Source of the DNA: Chromatiaceae bacterium
GTDB lineage: Bacteria; Pseudomonadota; Gammaproteobacteria; Chromatiales; Chromatiaceae
Reading direction: 5' to 3'
Assembly (NCBI GenBank): GCA_012962365.1
Contig: DTXR01000003.1
Coordinates: 1-9,118, forward strand
DNA: 9,118 bases
A program made the translations under genes and the position numbers. The notes beneath the pieces were generated by a model. That model was not told the DNA's origin and made no database searches. It saw only the letters and a program-made list of their open reading frames with translations. Positions 1-7,366 of this stretch are shown in pieces (position 1 is the first letter of the stretch; every line of letters begins with the position of its first letter).

Positions 1-119
1 AAATTATCTCTCTGCTGCGGGCGAATGCCAGGACAGGGGACACCATATTGGTGATGAGCAACGGCGGTTTCGAGAATGTTCACGAACGTATTCTTCAGGC
101 GCTGGAGGGACGGTCGTGA
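1..119 (+). CDS. mpl: Mpl, murein peptide ligase, C-terminal end only (5' end outside window)
   Basis: This is the last 38 codons of a gene entering from the left, read in the frame whose first complete codon begins at base 3. The C-terminus contains DTILVMSNGGFENVHERIL, which matches the characteristic end of Mpl (UDP-N-acetylmuramate:L-alanyl-gamma-D-glutamyl-meso-diaminopimelate ligase). Mpl is a cytoplasmic Mur-ligase relative that reattaches recycled tripeptide to UDP-MurNAc during peptidoglycan recycling. Its TGA stop (117-119) overlaps the GTG start of ubiX. The mpl-ubiX order is common in gammaproteobacteria, which supports the call. The catalytic ATP-binding part is outside the window, so it cannot be judged here. 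Confidence 0.85.
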   Translation, partial: IISLLRANARTGDTILVMSNGGFENVHERILQALEGRS

Positions 120-727
120 GCGATCAGCCTATCGCCGTCGCACTTACCGGCGCTTCGGGCATCGCCTATGGCCTGCGCCTGATCGAATGTTTGCTGGGCG
201 CAGGTAGACAGGTTCAATTGCTTTATTCCCAGGCGGCGCAGGTGGTGGCTTCCATGGAGCTGGATCTACAGCTGCCGGGGTCGGCGGAACAGGCGCAGAA
301 GCAACTTACGGCACACTTCAAGGCCGACGACGGGCAATTGCAGGTGTACGGGCGGCAGCAGTGGACGGCGCCGGTGGCCAGCGGCTCCAATCCGCCTCAG
401 GCGCTGGTGGTGTGCCCCTGTACGACGGGAACGCTGGCTTCCATCGCCCACGGCATCAGCGATGATCTAATCGATCGGGCGGCGGATGTCATGCTCAAGG
501 AGAGGCGACAATTGATCCTGGTGGTGCGCGAGACGCCGTTTTCCGCCATTCATCTGCAGAATATGCTGACGGTGACTCAGGCGGGCGCGCTGGTCATGCC
601 GGCGAACCCCGGATTCTACTACCAGCCGGAATCGGTCAATGATCTGGTGGATTTCATGGTAGCCCGCATACTGGATCACCTGCGGGTGGCGCACGATCTG
701 CTCCCGCGCTGGGGAGCAGATCGGTAG
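116..727 (+). CDS. ubiX: UbiX flavin prenyltransferase
   Basis: UbiX joins a dimethylallyl group to FMN, making the prenylated flavin cofactor that UbiD needs to decarboxylate the ubiquinone precursor. It is a cytoplasmic flavoprotein and assembles as a dodecamer in known cases. The 203-residue protein has the N-terminal flavin motif ALTGASGIAYG (9-19). It also has the core CPCTTGTLASIAHG (100-113), the RAADVMLKERR stretch (121-131), VVRETP (136-141) and PANPGFYY (162-169). S14, E48, K128, R138, E139, Y168 and R184 fall where the active-site residues of characterised UbiX proteins lie, by my manual alignment. The start is GTG at 116, chosen because GGAGG (104-108) sits 7 bases upstream and the protein begins right before the flavin motif. 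It overlaps the mpl stop, so translation is probably coupled. Confidence 0.96.
   Translation: MSDQPIAVALTGASGIAYGLRLIECLLGAGRQVQLLYSQAAQVVASMELDLQLPGSAEQAQKQLTAHFKADDGQLQVYGRQQWTAPVASGSNPPQALVVCPCTTGTLASIAHGISDDLIDRAADVMLKERRQLILVVRETPFSAIHLQNMLTVTQAGALVMPANPGFYYQPESVNDLVDFMVARILDHLRVAHDLLPRWGADR
694..723. repeat. Perfect 12-bp inverted repeat at the end of ubiX
   Basis: Bases 694-705 (CGATCTGCTCCC) are exactly complementary to 712-723, around a 6-base loop (706-711). The hairpin lies inside the last codons of ubiX, just before its stop and 8 bases from the stop of the convergent receiver gene. No T-run follows on either strand, so it is not a standard intrinsic terminator. A stem this strong at a convergent junction could still stall transcription from both sides or protect the 3' ends of both messages. 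The repeat is seen in the sequence; the role is inferred. Confidence 0.5.
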
Positions 728-730
728 GGT

Positions 731-1672
731 CTACTTCAGTAGAAAATAGGCGGCTGCGAAAGCGGCGCCTGCGGCCAGAATGGCGATCAGGGCTGCCTTG
801 CCCAGAATGCCGCTGGTGGCCGAGACTTTGGCCTGCATGGCTGCCAGCTGCTCTTCCATGGCGTTCTGACTCTTGTTGATGTTGTCTTTCAGTTCGCTCA
901 AACGTTCATCGACAAGGCTTTCCAGCCGGCTGTCCGCCTGGCTCATGAGATCGTCACGCAGCTTGGCTTCCTGCTCCTTGACATCTTCCAGCGCGGTTTC
1001 CACCTGCTGACGCAGGGCTTCGAGCTGAATGCGGGTATTGCCGGCATCCATGGACAGTTGTTCCTTGACCTGGGAGACGATGCGGTCGTCTATTTTTTTG
1101 AGCGATTCCTGCAAGGGCCGCAGGTTTTCTTCGCCGCTCTTGACCAGTTCGACGATTTTCTGTTCCATGTCCTGTTTTACACTACTGATGTTCTCGCGCA
1201 CGGAGCCAAGCAAGGTGCCAACTTCCGCCATGATGGCATCCATATCGATAGCCGGTACCGCAACCACCTCTTCAGGCGCAGGTTCTTCTTCAGGCGTTTC
1301 TTCCGTGACGGTTTCCACGTTGATGGTGGCGAGGACGGCCTTGAGCTTGTCTTCCTGGGGAGGCTTGGTCAGTACGCCAATAGCGCCGGCTTCTTCCGCC
1401 ATCTGTTCCAGCTTGCTGCCTTCGTTGCCCGTGCAGAGTACCACCGGGATGTGTGCGGTCTTCTCATTGCTGGTAATGGCGGTGGTCGCGGCAATACCAC
1501 CCATGCCCGGCATAGACTGGTCCATGAATACGATATCGATAGCTTCGGTGGCGATCTTGTCCAACGCCTCTTCTCCCGAGGCCGCCATTTCCACTTCCAA
1601 GCCCTGGTCTTTCAGCAGTTTGCCCATTGCAAAACGCGCTGCCTTGGAATCATCAACCAGTAGTACCTTCAT
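731..1672 (-). CDS. Tail-anchored response-regulator receiver protein with long coiled coil
   Basis: A CheY-like receiver domain fills residues 1-118 of 313. It has the acidic pair D7/D8, phosphoacceptor D51 (in FMDQSMPG), T81 and K103 (LTKPP), so it should be competent for phosphorylation. A linker rich in Glu and Pro (about 119-141) follows, then a mostly helical, charged region with coiled-coil character (about 142-285). The protein ends with one hydrophobic helix (about 289-311) two residues from the C-terminus. There is no HTH, GGDEF, EAL or other recognisable output domain. The likely topology is a cytoplasmic receiver held at the inner membrane by a tail anchor. The ATG at 1672 is preferred over an in-frame start at 1768 because GGAG lies 7 bases upstream and the receiver fold begins at this Met. 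No histidine kinase is adjacent, so it is an orphan and its partner is unknown. It converges with ubiX. Confidence 0.85.
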   Translation of the reverse strand: MKVLLVDDSKAARFAMGKLLKDQGLEVEMAASGEEALDKIATEAIDIVFMDQSMPGMGGIAATTAITSNEKTAHIPVVLCTGNEGSKLEQMAEEAGAIGVLTKPPQEDKLKAVLATINVETVTEETPEEEPAPEEVVAVPAIDMDAIMAEVGTLLGSVRENISSVKQDMEQKIVELVKSGEENLRPLQESLKKIDDRIVSQVKEQLSMDAGNTRIQLEALRQQVETALEDVKEQEAKLRDDLMSQADSRLESLVDERLSELKDNINKSQNAMEEQLAAMQAKVSATSGILGKAALIAILAAGAAFAAAYFLLK

Positions 1673-2027
1673 TGTGTTCTCCGTGTCTGTAAAACCGCAT
1701 GCCGATCCGGGTAGTTGGCCGGATCGCTTTGAATTCAACTTGTTAGGCCACTCATAGCCAGGGTGCACTTTATGACCAGCTCGTCCGAATCACCTGCAAG
1801 CCAATGAATAACATCGACTTTTTGAGGTTTGAACAACCTGACCCCAATAATCTGACTGGAGCAGATTTTCGCACCAGCCTCGAAGGGGTAAGGCGCAGGA
1901 TGCGCCGAACATATCTCTCCAGGAAAAATCTGGATACTGATGAAACATCCGGGCTAAGGTTCTGAATAGTACAACATGCTTTCCGTATTGCCATCCATCG
2001 ATGTGTGAAAATGTGAAGGCTGTGGGA
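1673..2027. other. 355-bp non-coding region, possibly with mobile-element debris
   Basis: No convincing gene lies here. Reading frames of 70-85 codons exist on the minus strand but resemble no family I know and have no good ribosome binding site. The region must contain the end of the upstream DedA-PAP2 transcript and the promoter of the receiver gene, both on the minus strand, but I see no clear intrinsic terminator. Notable pieces are a hairpin at 1703-1726, a short AGGTT/AACCT repeat at 1825-1839, CCTGACCCCAAT at 1837-1848, a GGCGCA-GGA-TGCGCC hairpin at 1892-1906, and TGAAACATCCGGGCTAA at 1941-1957. The last two stretches and the GGGGTCAGG string recall sequences I associate with ends or flanks of bacterial transposable elements. 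That is recollection only and not proof. Confidence 0.35.
1703..1726. repeat. 8-bp inverted repeat in the leader of the receiver gene
   Basis: CGATCCGG (1703-1710) and CCGGATCG (1719-1726) are perfect inverted copies around an 8-base loop. The element lies 31 bases upstream of the ATG at 1672, so it would be in the 5' leader or promoter of the receiver gene. It could be an operator or a leader hairpin. It has no T-run typical of a terminator. Only the symmetry is certain. Confidence 0.4.
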
Positions 2028-3986
2028 TCAATCCCGGGCAAGGGCCTGCATAAGCATCAGCTGCCCGTTATTGGTCATCCGATAGCTCAGGCTGGCCTGA
2101 TCGGCATCTTCGCTGAATGCTACCAGAGCCGCTTGCCGTTCGCTGGTGCTGATGGGGTAGGCCAGCAGCCCCAGCCATTGCTTTTTCTGCTGTGTGGCCA
2201 CTTCTCCCAACCATATGGGCTGACCGGTTTCTGCGATGACGAAGCGGCTGGGCCACAGGTAAACCACCTGGCGTTGCTGGCCGCCGGGCTTGACCAGTAC
2301 GCTGAATGCCATCTGCCCGGCATGACTGTGAGGCAGCAGGGGTAACTGCTCCAGATCATCCACTGCCGCCAGCAGCCTCAGCCATTCCAGACCGGTGGCC
2401 GTGTTGGCGTTTCTCCAGCCATGCTGCTTCAATTTTTCACTGAAGGCCTCCAATGATCCCGCCAGTTGCAGGTTGAGCGGATGGTTTTTACGGTCTAACA
2501 CGTCATCCCGGTATTGCGGCAGCTCTTGCCAGCCACGTTGCTGCCAATGCGTCAGGGTCATGCTGCCCCGGATCTGCAGCATATCGGGCATTGGTGGCGG
2601 TAGCTGAACGCTGATCGCGGAAGAGAATGCCAGCAATAACAGCGTGCCGCCAATGGTCAACGCCTGCCTGCCGCCGATTCTCTGCTGTTGACCGTGGGTG
2701 CGGTAAGCCATGCCCAGCGCTGTACTCCAGATCAGCCCCGCGCCCAGGGCATGCAAGACAGCCATCAGCGTAGAACCCAAATAGAGTTGGGAAAACAATA
2801 CGGCCACGACAAGTACAGTGGCGGCGGAATAGATTCTCCAGCGTTTTGCGTGTGTGAGGGGGGTGGCTACCAGCACTGCGCCCAGGGAAAAGAAAACGGC
2901 TGCCCGCAGCACATAGATGTCCGGCATGGCGGAAAGCAGTGTGGGTGACAGGCGCACGACTCCTTCCAGCACAATGGTCAGCAGCCAGACGCTGCCGGTG
3001 CCTGCCAGCCAGTGGCGGGCAGACAGGTCGAGGCCGGATATCCACAGCACCAGGGAAACAACGATCAGCATCGCCAGGGTAGTAGTGCCGCCTGCCAGTT
3101 CGGAAAGCGCCAGCATGATGCGATCACCGGTAGGATTGTGCAACTCGTTGAGTCCCAGGTGCAGAGCGCTGTCGGCGATCAGCAGAGGCGTTTGTGGCAG
3201 CAGGGCAATAGTGATCAGTACAATGCTGCTCAATACCAGCAAACCGGCCAGCATGGCCAGACCGGCAGATTCAGGGTGTTCGGGGTCGCCCAGCGCCTTG
3301 GCAATTCGCTGTACCTTGGGGTGACGTTCGCCGAATTGCAGAATCCGTTGCACCAGCTGCTTACTGCGAGGCTGGATGAGAACGAACAGCCGATGGGAGA
3401 GCCAGGCCAGAAACCACAGGCTGCCGAGTAGCGCCACCAGCAGGATAACCAGCCGCAATGCCACTTCGGATGCCAGTTCCAGGGAAGCGCCGAAAGCCAT
3501 GCCAGGCAGCAGGTAGGCAGGAGCCCACGCCAGGGCGGAGAGCACGTTGGCGAACAGGAAACGCCCGACAGGCATTTCCATCATGCCGGCGACCAGCGGA
3601 ATAACCGCTCGTACCGGGCCGAAAAAACGTCCGATGACGACGCTTTTTCCGCCGTATTTGTTGAAAAAGCGGGTGCCGCGTTCCAGCATTGCCGGATGTT
3701 TGCTGAACGGCCACAGGGTGGTGAGCTGGCGCTGGTATTTTTTTCCCAGCCAGAAGCTCAGGCTATCACCAGCCACCGCGCCGCTTACCGCCCAAGCTAC
3801 CATTTGCCAGAAATCGAGGGAGCCGCTGCCGATGAGCGCTCCTACCGCAAAGAGGATGGCTACGCCAGGTACCACCATGCCCACAATTGCCAGGGATTCG
3901 GCAAAGGCCATGAGGAAAACCACCATCCCGGCCCAGCCGGGGTTGGCGCTTACCCATGCCAGGAGTTGGTGCAAGCTTTCAGCCAA
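2028..3986 (-). CDS. DedA / degenerate PAP2 / LssY_C three-domain membrane protein
   Basis: This 652-residue inner-membrane protein has three parts. Residues 1-200 are a DedA (SNARE-associated, VTT) domain: AFAES (E30), AGDSLSFWLGKKY (D74) and the signature RFFGPVRAVIP (120-130). DedA proteins are linked to lipid flipping or transport. Residues about 240-460 are a hydrophobic PAP2-like unit, but its phosphatase motifs are lost: PSGH reads PDIY (355-358), and the third motif reads SQLYLGSTLMAV (399-410), with the usual Arg, His and Asp replaced by Q400, T406 and V410. Residues about 465-652 are soluble and resemble the LssY C-terminal domain. Intact relatives are annotated as bifunctional DedA/PAP2 proteins; here the phosphatase is probably inactive. 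The start is TTG (3984-3986) with AGGCGG overlapping the hemL stop; this start is fairly likely but unusual. It is 11 bases downstream of hemL, suggesting cotranscription. Confidence 0.88.
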   Translation of the reverse strand: MAESLHQLLAWVSANPGWAGMVVFLMAFAESLAIVGMVVPGVAILFAVGALIGSGSLDFWQMVAWAVSGAVAGDSLSFWLGKKYQRQLTTLWPFSKHPAMLERGTRFFNKYGGKSVVIGRFFGPVRAVIPLVAGMMEMPVGRFLFANVLSALAWAPAYLLPGMAFGASLELASEVALRLVILLVALLGSLWFLAWLSHRLFVLIQPRSKQLVQRILQFGERHPKVQRIAKALGDPEHPESAGLAMLAGLLVLSSIVLITIALLPQTPLLIADSALHLGLNELHNPTGDRIMLALSELAGGTTTLAMLIVVSLVLWISGLDLSARHWLAGTGSVWLLTIVLEGVVRLSPTLLSAMPDIYVLRAAVFFSLGAVLVATPLTHAKRWRIYSAATVLVVAVLFSQLYLGSTLMAVLHALGAGLIWSTALGMAYRTHGQQQRIGGRQALTIGGTLLLLAFSSAISVQLPPPMPDMLQIRGSMTLTHWQQRGWQELPQYRDDVLDRKNHPLNLQLAGSLEAFSEKLKQHGWRNANTATGLEWLRLLAAVDDLEQLPLLPHSHAGQMAFSVLVKPGGQQRQVVYLWPSRFVIAETGQPIWLGEVATQQKKQWLGLLAYPISTSERQAALVAFSEDADQASLSYRMTNNGQLMLMQALARD

Positions 3987-3997
3987 GTTTCAGCCGC

Positions 3998-5281
3998 CTA
4001 TCTGATGCCGGCAAAAGCCTTGGCTGCGGCTTCCAGGGTGGCCTCCAGATCGTCATCCGAGTGTGCGGCTGAAACAAAACCGGCTTCGAAAGCCGACGGC
4101 GCCAGGTAGATGCCCTCGTCCAGCATGGCATGGAAGAATTGTTTGAACTGTTCCTGGTTGCAGGCCATGGAACCGGCAAAATCGGTGACTTTGTCTGCTT
4201 CGGTGAAGAACAGGCCGAACATGCCACCCACGTGGTTTTGGGTGACGGCAACGCCGGCATCCCTGCTTGCCTGTACCAGGCCGGTGATGAGTTTTTCGGT
4301 CTTGCTGCCCAGTTCTTCGAAGAAGCCTGGCCGGGAAACCAGCTCCAGGGTTTTCAGCCCGGCCGCCATGGCCACGGGGTTGCCGGAGAGGGTGCCAGCC
4401 TGGTAGACGGGGCCCAGGGGAGCGATCTTCTCCATGATCTCGCGCTTGCCGCCGAAGGCGCCAACGGGCATACCACCGCCGATGACTTTGCCCAGGGTGG
4501 TGAGGTCGGGCTTGATGCCGTACAGACCCTGTACGCCGCCCAGCCCCACGCGGAAGCCGGTCATGACCTCATCGAAGATCAGCACGGTTCCGTATTGGTC
4601 GCAGACTTCGCGCAGTCCTTGAAGGAACCCGGGAACCGGCAGGATGCAGTTCATGTTGCCAGCCACCGGCTCGACGATGATGCAGGCCACCTGTTCGCCA
4701 ATCTTGCTAAAAGCTTCCTGTACCTGTTCCAGGTTGTTGTAGTCCAGGGTGATGGTCTGTTCCGCCAGGCAGGCGGGTACGCCGGGGGAGGACGGCTCGC
4801 CCAGGGTCAGGGCACCGGAGCCGGCCTTCACCAGCAGGGAATCCGAATGCCCGTGGTAGCAGCCTTCGAACTTCACTATTTTGTCCCGCCCTGTGTAGCC
4901 CCGGGCCAGGCGGATGGCTGACATGGTGGCCTCGGTGCCGGATGACACCATGCGCACCATTTCGATGGAAGGCATCAGCTCGCAGACTTTGTCGGCGATG
5001 CGGATTTCGAGTTCGGTGGGCGCACCGAAGGACAATCCCCTGGGCACGGCATCATTCACGGCTGCGATGACTTCGGGGTGGGCATGGCCCAGAATCATGG
5101 GACCCCAAGAACCCACATAGTCGATATAGCGGCGGCCTTCCGAATCGAAGATACAGGAGCCGGCAGCCTTTTCGATGAACACAGGGTCGCCACCGACGCC
5201 CTTGAAGGCGCGCACGGGTGAATTCACCCCGCCAGGGATGTGTTGCTGTGCTTTGTGGAAGAGTTCGTGGGATGTGCTCAT
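3998..5281 (-). CDS. hemL: Glutamate-1-semialdehyde 2,1-aminomutase
   Basis: HemL is a cytoplasmic pyridoxal-phosphate enzyme that converts glutamate-1-semialdehyde to 5-aminolevulinate, the second step of the C5 pathway feeding heme, siroheme and heme d1. The 427-residue length matches the family. The N-terminus has the typical [13 protein letters not shown] (14-26). Other signatures are the phosphate-binding SSGTEA (113-118), [10 protein letters not shown] (141-150), the cofactor-ring Asp in [10 protein letters not shown] (D237) and the Schiff-base lysine K265 in [16 protein letters not shown]. All key residues are present. The ATG at 5281 is chosen because GAGGAA lies just upstream; an in-frame TTG at 5293 would swallow that site. 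The gene begins 8 bases after the thiE stop, so it is likely in one transcript with thiD and thiE, an order seen in other gammaproteobacteria. Confidence 0.98.
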   Translation of the reverse strand: MSTSHELFHKAQQHIPGGVNSPVRAFKGVGGDPVFIEKAAGSCIFDSEGRRYIDYVGSWGPMILGHAHPEVIAAVNDAVPRGLSFGAPTELEIRIADKVCELMPSIEMVRMVSSGTEATMSAIRLARGYTGRDKIVKFEGCYHGHSDSLLVKAGSGALTLGEPSSPGVPACLAEQTITLDYNNLEQVQEAFSKIGEQVACIIVEPVAGNMNCILPVPGFLQGLREVCDQYGTVLIFDEVMTGFRVGLGGVQGLYGIKPDLTTLGKVIGGGMPVGAFGGKREIMEKIAPLGPVYQAGTLSGNPVAMAAGLKTLELVSRPGFFEELGSKTEKLITGLVQASRDAGVAVTQNHVGGMFGLFFTEADKVTDFAGSMACNQEQFKQFFHAMLDEGIYLAPSAFEAGFVSAAHSDDDLEATLEAAAKAFAGIR

Positions 5282-5289
5282 GGGTTTCC

Positions 5290-5913
5290 TCAAAAGTTTT
5301 CGAATAATAGGCGGGTGTTTCGGGCCGCCAGCTGGATGTCAGTCTGACCGAACAGTCCCTGAATCATGGCGACCATGTCCGCGCCCGCCTGTATGACCGG
5401 TAGTGCATTTTCCGGGGTTATACCGCCGATGGCAACCACCGGCAGACTCAACTGACGCTTTGCCTCACGCAGCAGCGTCAGTCCCGCAGCGACGGTCAGG
5501 GGCTTGGTCGTCGAGGGATAGATGGCGCCGAAGGCAACATAATCTGCCCCGTCGCGGGTGGCGGCCTGCGCCAGTTGCAGGTCGTTGTAACAGGAGACGC
5601 CGATAATCCTGTCTGCGCCCAGCCGGTTTCTGGCAGATGAATAGTGGGTGTCGTTCTTTCCCAGATGCACACCGTGGGCGCCGCATTGCAGACACAGATC
5701 GATATCATCGTTAATGATGAATGTGGCCTGGTGTTGGCGGCACAGCGTCAGCAGCTGTAGAGCCTCGTTCAGGCGGCGCTGGTTATCTGTGGATTTGTCG
5801 CGGTATTGCAGGATACGGGCGCCGCCCGACAGGGCTGCCTCGACCTGGGAATACAGGGTATCCCCTTGAACACCGTCCACAGTGATGGCGTATAGGCCGG
5901 CCAGCTTGCTCAT
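5290..5913 (-). CDS. thiE: Thiamine-phosphate synthase
   Basis: ThiE joins HMP pyrophosphate (product of ThiD) with the carboxythiazole phosphate to give thiamine phosphate, in the cytoplasm. The 207-residue protein is a complete TIM barrel. Visible motifs are LQYRDK (35-40), FIINDD (65-70), GVHLGKND (81-88), IGVSCYND (104-111), [14 protein letters not shown] (124-137), [11 protein letters not shown] (159-169) and AGADMVAMI (176-184). The pyrophosphate- and Mg-binding residues (R38, K40, N68, D69, D88, the TTK loop and the GG pair) are in place. The ATG at 5913 overlaps the thiD stop as ATGA, with AGGA (5921-5924 on the opposite strand) 7 bases upstream, so it is translationally coupled to thiD. 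In the first motif Tyr replaces the Leu often found in QLR.K; this is a common type of variation. Confidence 0.97.
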   Translation of the reverse strand: MSKLAGLYAITVDGVQGDTLYSQVEAALSGGARILQYRDKSTDNQRRLNEALQLLTLCRQHQATFIINDDIDLCLQCGAHGVHLGKNDTHYSSARNRLGADRIIGVSCYNDLQLAQAATRDGADYVAFGAIYPSTTKPLTVAAGLTLLREAKRQLSLPVVAIGGITPENALPVIQAGADMVAMIQGLFGQTDIQLAARNTRLLFENF

Positions 5914-6680
5914 GGGCGTATCCTGTCGGGGAAATGCTGTCCTGTACCGGGCTTGAATCCCTGCTGCAGCGCTTTCCAGGTGTATTCCTGGGCTATGTCG
6001 GCGGCTTCAAAGAGTGGTGTGCCTTTTGCTAGTTGTGCCGCAATGCCCGCTGCCAGGGTGCAACCTGATCCGTGATAACCGTGCGGCAGCCTGGGCCATT
6101 GCCAGTGGCGGGTTTCTGCGTTGCTGAACAGGGTGTTGGTGACCTGGTCGTGACTGGCTTCGTCAGCGCCGGTGATGAGTACGGCTGTGCAACCCATTTG
6201 CAGCAGCTTTGCTGCGCAGGCATCCGGTGTTTCTTCACCGCTGAGTTTGCGCGCCTCATGGCGGTTGGGGGTGATGAGCGTGCTCAGAGGGATCAGGGGC
6301 TTCAGGAAATCCACAGCGCCGACCCCCTGGCCGCCACCTGAAGCAAGCACGGTATCCAGCACCATGGGGATATCGGGGAGCATCTTTCGGATCTGCCGGA
6401 TGGTTTGGGTGATTCCCCTGCTGCCGATCAGACCGATCTTGAGTGCCGCTATCTGGAAGTCCTGTGAGAGCAACTCGGCCTGTCTGAGCAGGATGTCGGG
6501 CTGTACGGGCAGCACCTCCAGTACGTTGCTGCTGTCCTGCACAGTCAGGCAGGTGATCAGAGTGACGGCATGGCAGCCCTGGGCGGCTACGGCCTCGATG
6601 TCCGCTTGTATGCCGGCGCCGCCACCGGGGTCGTGTCCGGAAATGCAAAGCACCACGGGTTTTGGATTGGGGGCAAACAT
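5910..6680 (-). CDS. thiD: Hydroxymethylpyrimidine (phosphate) kinase
   Basis: ThiD phosphorylates hydroxymethylpyrimidine and its monophosphate to HMP pyrophosphate, the pyrimidine half of thiamine. The protein belongs to the ribokinase fold. With the ATG at 6680 it has 256 residues. It carries SGHDPGGGAGIQADI (14-28), the substrate-binding start of this family, then ALKIGLIG (79-86), VLDTVLASGGGQ (107-118) and TPNRHEA (137-143). The C-terminal anion-hole motif GYHGSGCT contains catalytic Cys207. In the VLDTVLA stretch, Thr replaces the more usual Pro. A TTG at 6698 could add six residues; neither start has a strong ribosome site, so the start is uncertain by six codons. It heads the thiD-thiE-hemL-DedA unit and overlaps thiE by 4 bases. 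No TPP riboswitch signature is visible in the 209 bases upstream. Confidence 0.95.
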   Translation of the reverse strand: MFAPNPKPVVLCISGHDPGGGAGIQADIEAVAAQGCHAVTLITCLTVQDSSNVLEVLPVQPDILLRQAELLSQDFQIAALKIGLIGSRGITQTIRQIRKMLPDIPMVLDTVLASGGGQGVGAVDFLKPLIPLSTLITPNRHEARKLSGEETPDACAAKLLQMGCTAVLITGADEASHDQVTNTLFSNAETRHWQWPRLPHGYHGSGCTLAAGIAAQLAKGTPLFEAADIAQEYTWKALQQGFKPGTGQHFPDRIRP

Positions 6681-6889
6681 GGTAGGCAGTATACCCAATA
6701 TATACCCGTCCTATTCATCGGGTAAAAACCGGAATATGGTCTACAATTATACCGTTCGTTCGAAGTTTGCAGTGTCTTTACCTGTTTTTCTAAACGGAGA
6801 GTGGACGCAAAAGAGCAACAGTGATCGGGGTGTGGTCCAACCCATTTCTTTCGTTTTATTATGGTTTGTAGTAGCAAGCAGGTTTTGTC
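6681..6889. promoter_or_regulatory. Divergent promoter region between thiD and the DUF5063 gene
   Basis: This 209-bp AT-richer spacer separates two divergently transcribed units and must hold both promoters. A perfect TATAAT is present on the minus strand at 6746-6751, pointing toward thiD with an expected leader of about 60 bases. On the plus strand TACAAT (6742-6747) overlaps it and TATTAT (6857-6862) lies nearer the DUF5063 start. No good TTGACA-like -35 element is found at the right distance for any of them, so these are candidates only. The overlap of opposed -10 boxes would make the two directions compete for polymerase. Confidence 0.45.
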
Positions 6890-7366
6890 ATGACCGAAGA
6901 ATTTGAAGTGTTGCGTCGTGTGGCCAGGGAGTATTGCGACGTCATCGAAGCTGTTGGAGAACAGGAAGAAGGCTGGCTGAAGCGGGTTGTCAAGATCCTG
7001 CCGCAGCTGCACGCGGCCATTTCAGCGGTTCTTGAACTGGAAAAGTCCGGTGGTAATCCGGTCGAGGCCAATCTCGAAATGCGCTTTTCCCTGTTCAGCA
7101 AGCTGCATCAACTGCTGGGTGAAAAAGATGCTTACTGGATGGAGTATGATCTTGGACACGAAGAATGCCGCAGTGGCAGCCTTGCAGATGATCTTACAGA
7201 TATCTACTGTGAATTGAAGCAGGGGCTGCAGATGCTTGAGAATGGCGGTGCCGATCCGGTTACCGTACTCCTGAACTGGCGTGAAGGTTACAAGATACAC
7301 TGGGGCAAGCATCTTCTGGATGCCGAGCGCCATCTCTATGAATTGTCTTCCAAAGGAAATTTATGA
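6890..7366 (+). CDS. DUF5063 family protein
   Basis: This is a small, soluble, largely helical protein of 158 residues with no signal peptide and no membrane segment. It matches what I know of the DUF5063 family: an N-terminal helix with REYCDVIE (13-20), WLKRVVKILPQLHAA (29-43), LGEKDAYWMEYD (76-87), the conserved SLADDLTDIYCELKQGL (97-113) and the C-terminal HWGKHLLDAERHL (137-149). The family has no established biochemical role. The ATG at 6890 has only a weak AGG upstream, but the family similarity begins right after it. Its stop overlaps the start of the triheme cytochrome by 4 bases (ATGA), so the two are cotranslated. The physical coupling suggests a shared function, perhaps as a cytoplasmic partner or maturation aid, but that is a guess. 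Confidence 0.8.
   Translation: MTEEFEVLRRVAREYCDVIEAVGEQEEGWLKRVVKILPQLHAAISAVLELEKSGGNPVEANLEMRFSLFSKLHQLLGEKDAYWMEYDLGHEECRSGSLADDLTDIYCELKQGLQMLENGGADPVTVLLNWREGYKIHWGKHLLDAERHLYELSSKGNL

Noticed and set aside
1700..1755. An integron attC site, suggested by GTTAGGC at 1742-1748 with a nearby hairpin
   Set aside because: The matching RYYYAAC half and complementary inner arm are absent on the other side of the hairpin, and no integrase or cassette is present.
1029..1757. A 242-codon open frame on the plus strand opposite the receiver gene
   Set aside because: Its product is Ser-rich with no recognisable domain and lies fully antisense to a clear receiver/coiled-coil gene; it is a by-product of codon bias.
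1673..1768. A 32-residue N-terminal extension of the receiver protein
   Set aside because: The receiver fold starts at the ATG at 1672, which has its own GGAG site; the extension is not domain-like.
5282..5293. An upstream TTG start for hemL
   Set aside because: It would place the strong GAGGAA ribosome site inside the coding region, and the family begins at the ATG at 5281.
6861..6893. A 10-codon upstream reading frame ending in an ATGA overlap with the DUF5063 start
   Set aside because: It has no ribosome binding site and such a short overlap arises easily by chance.
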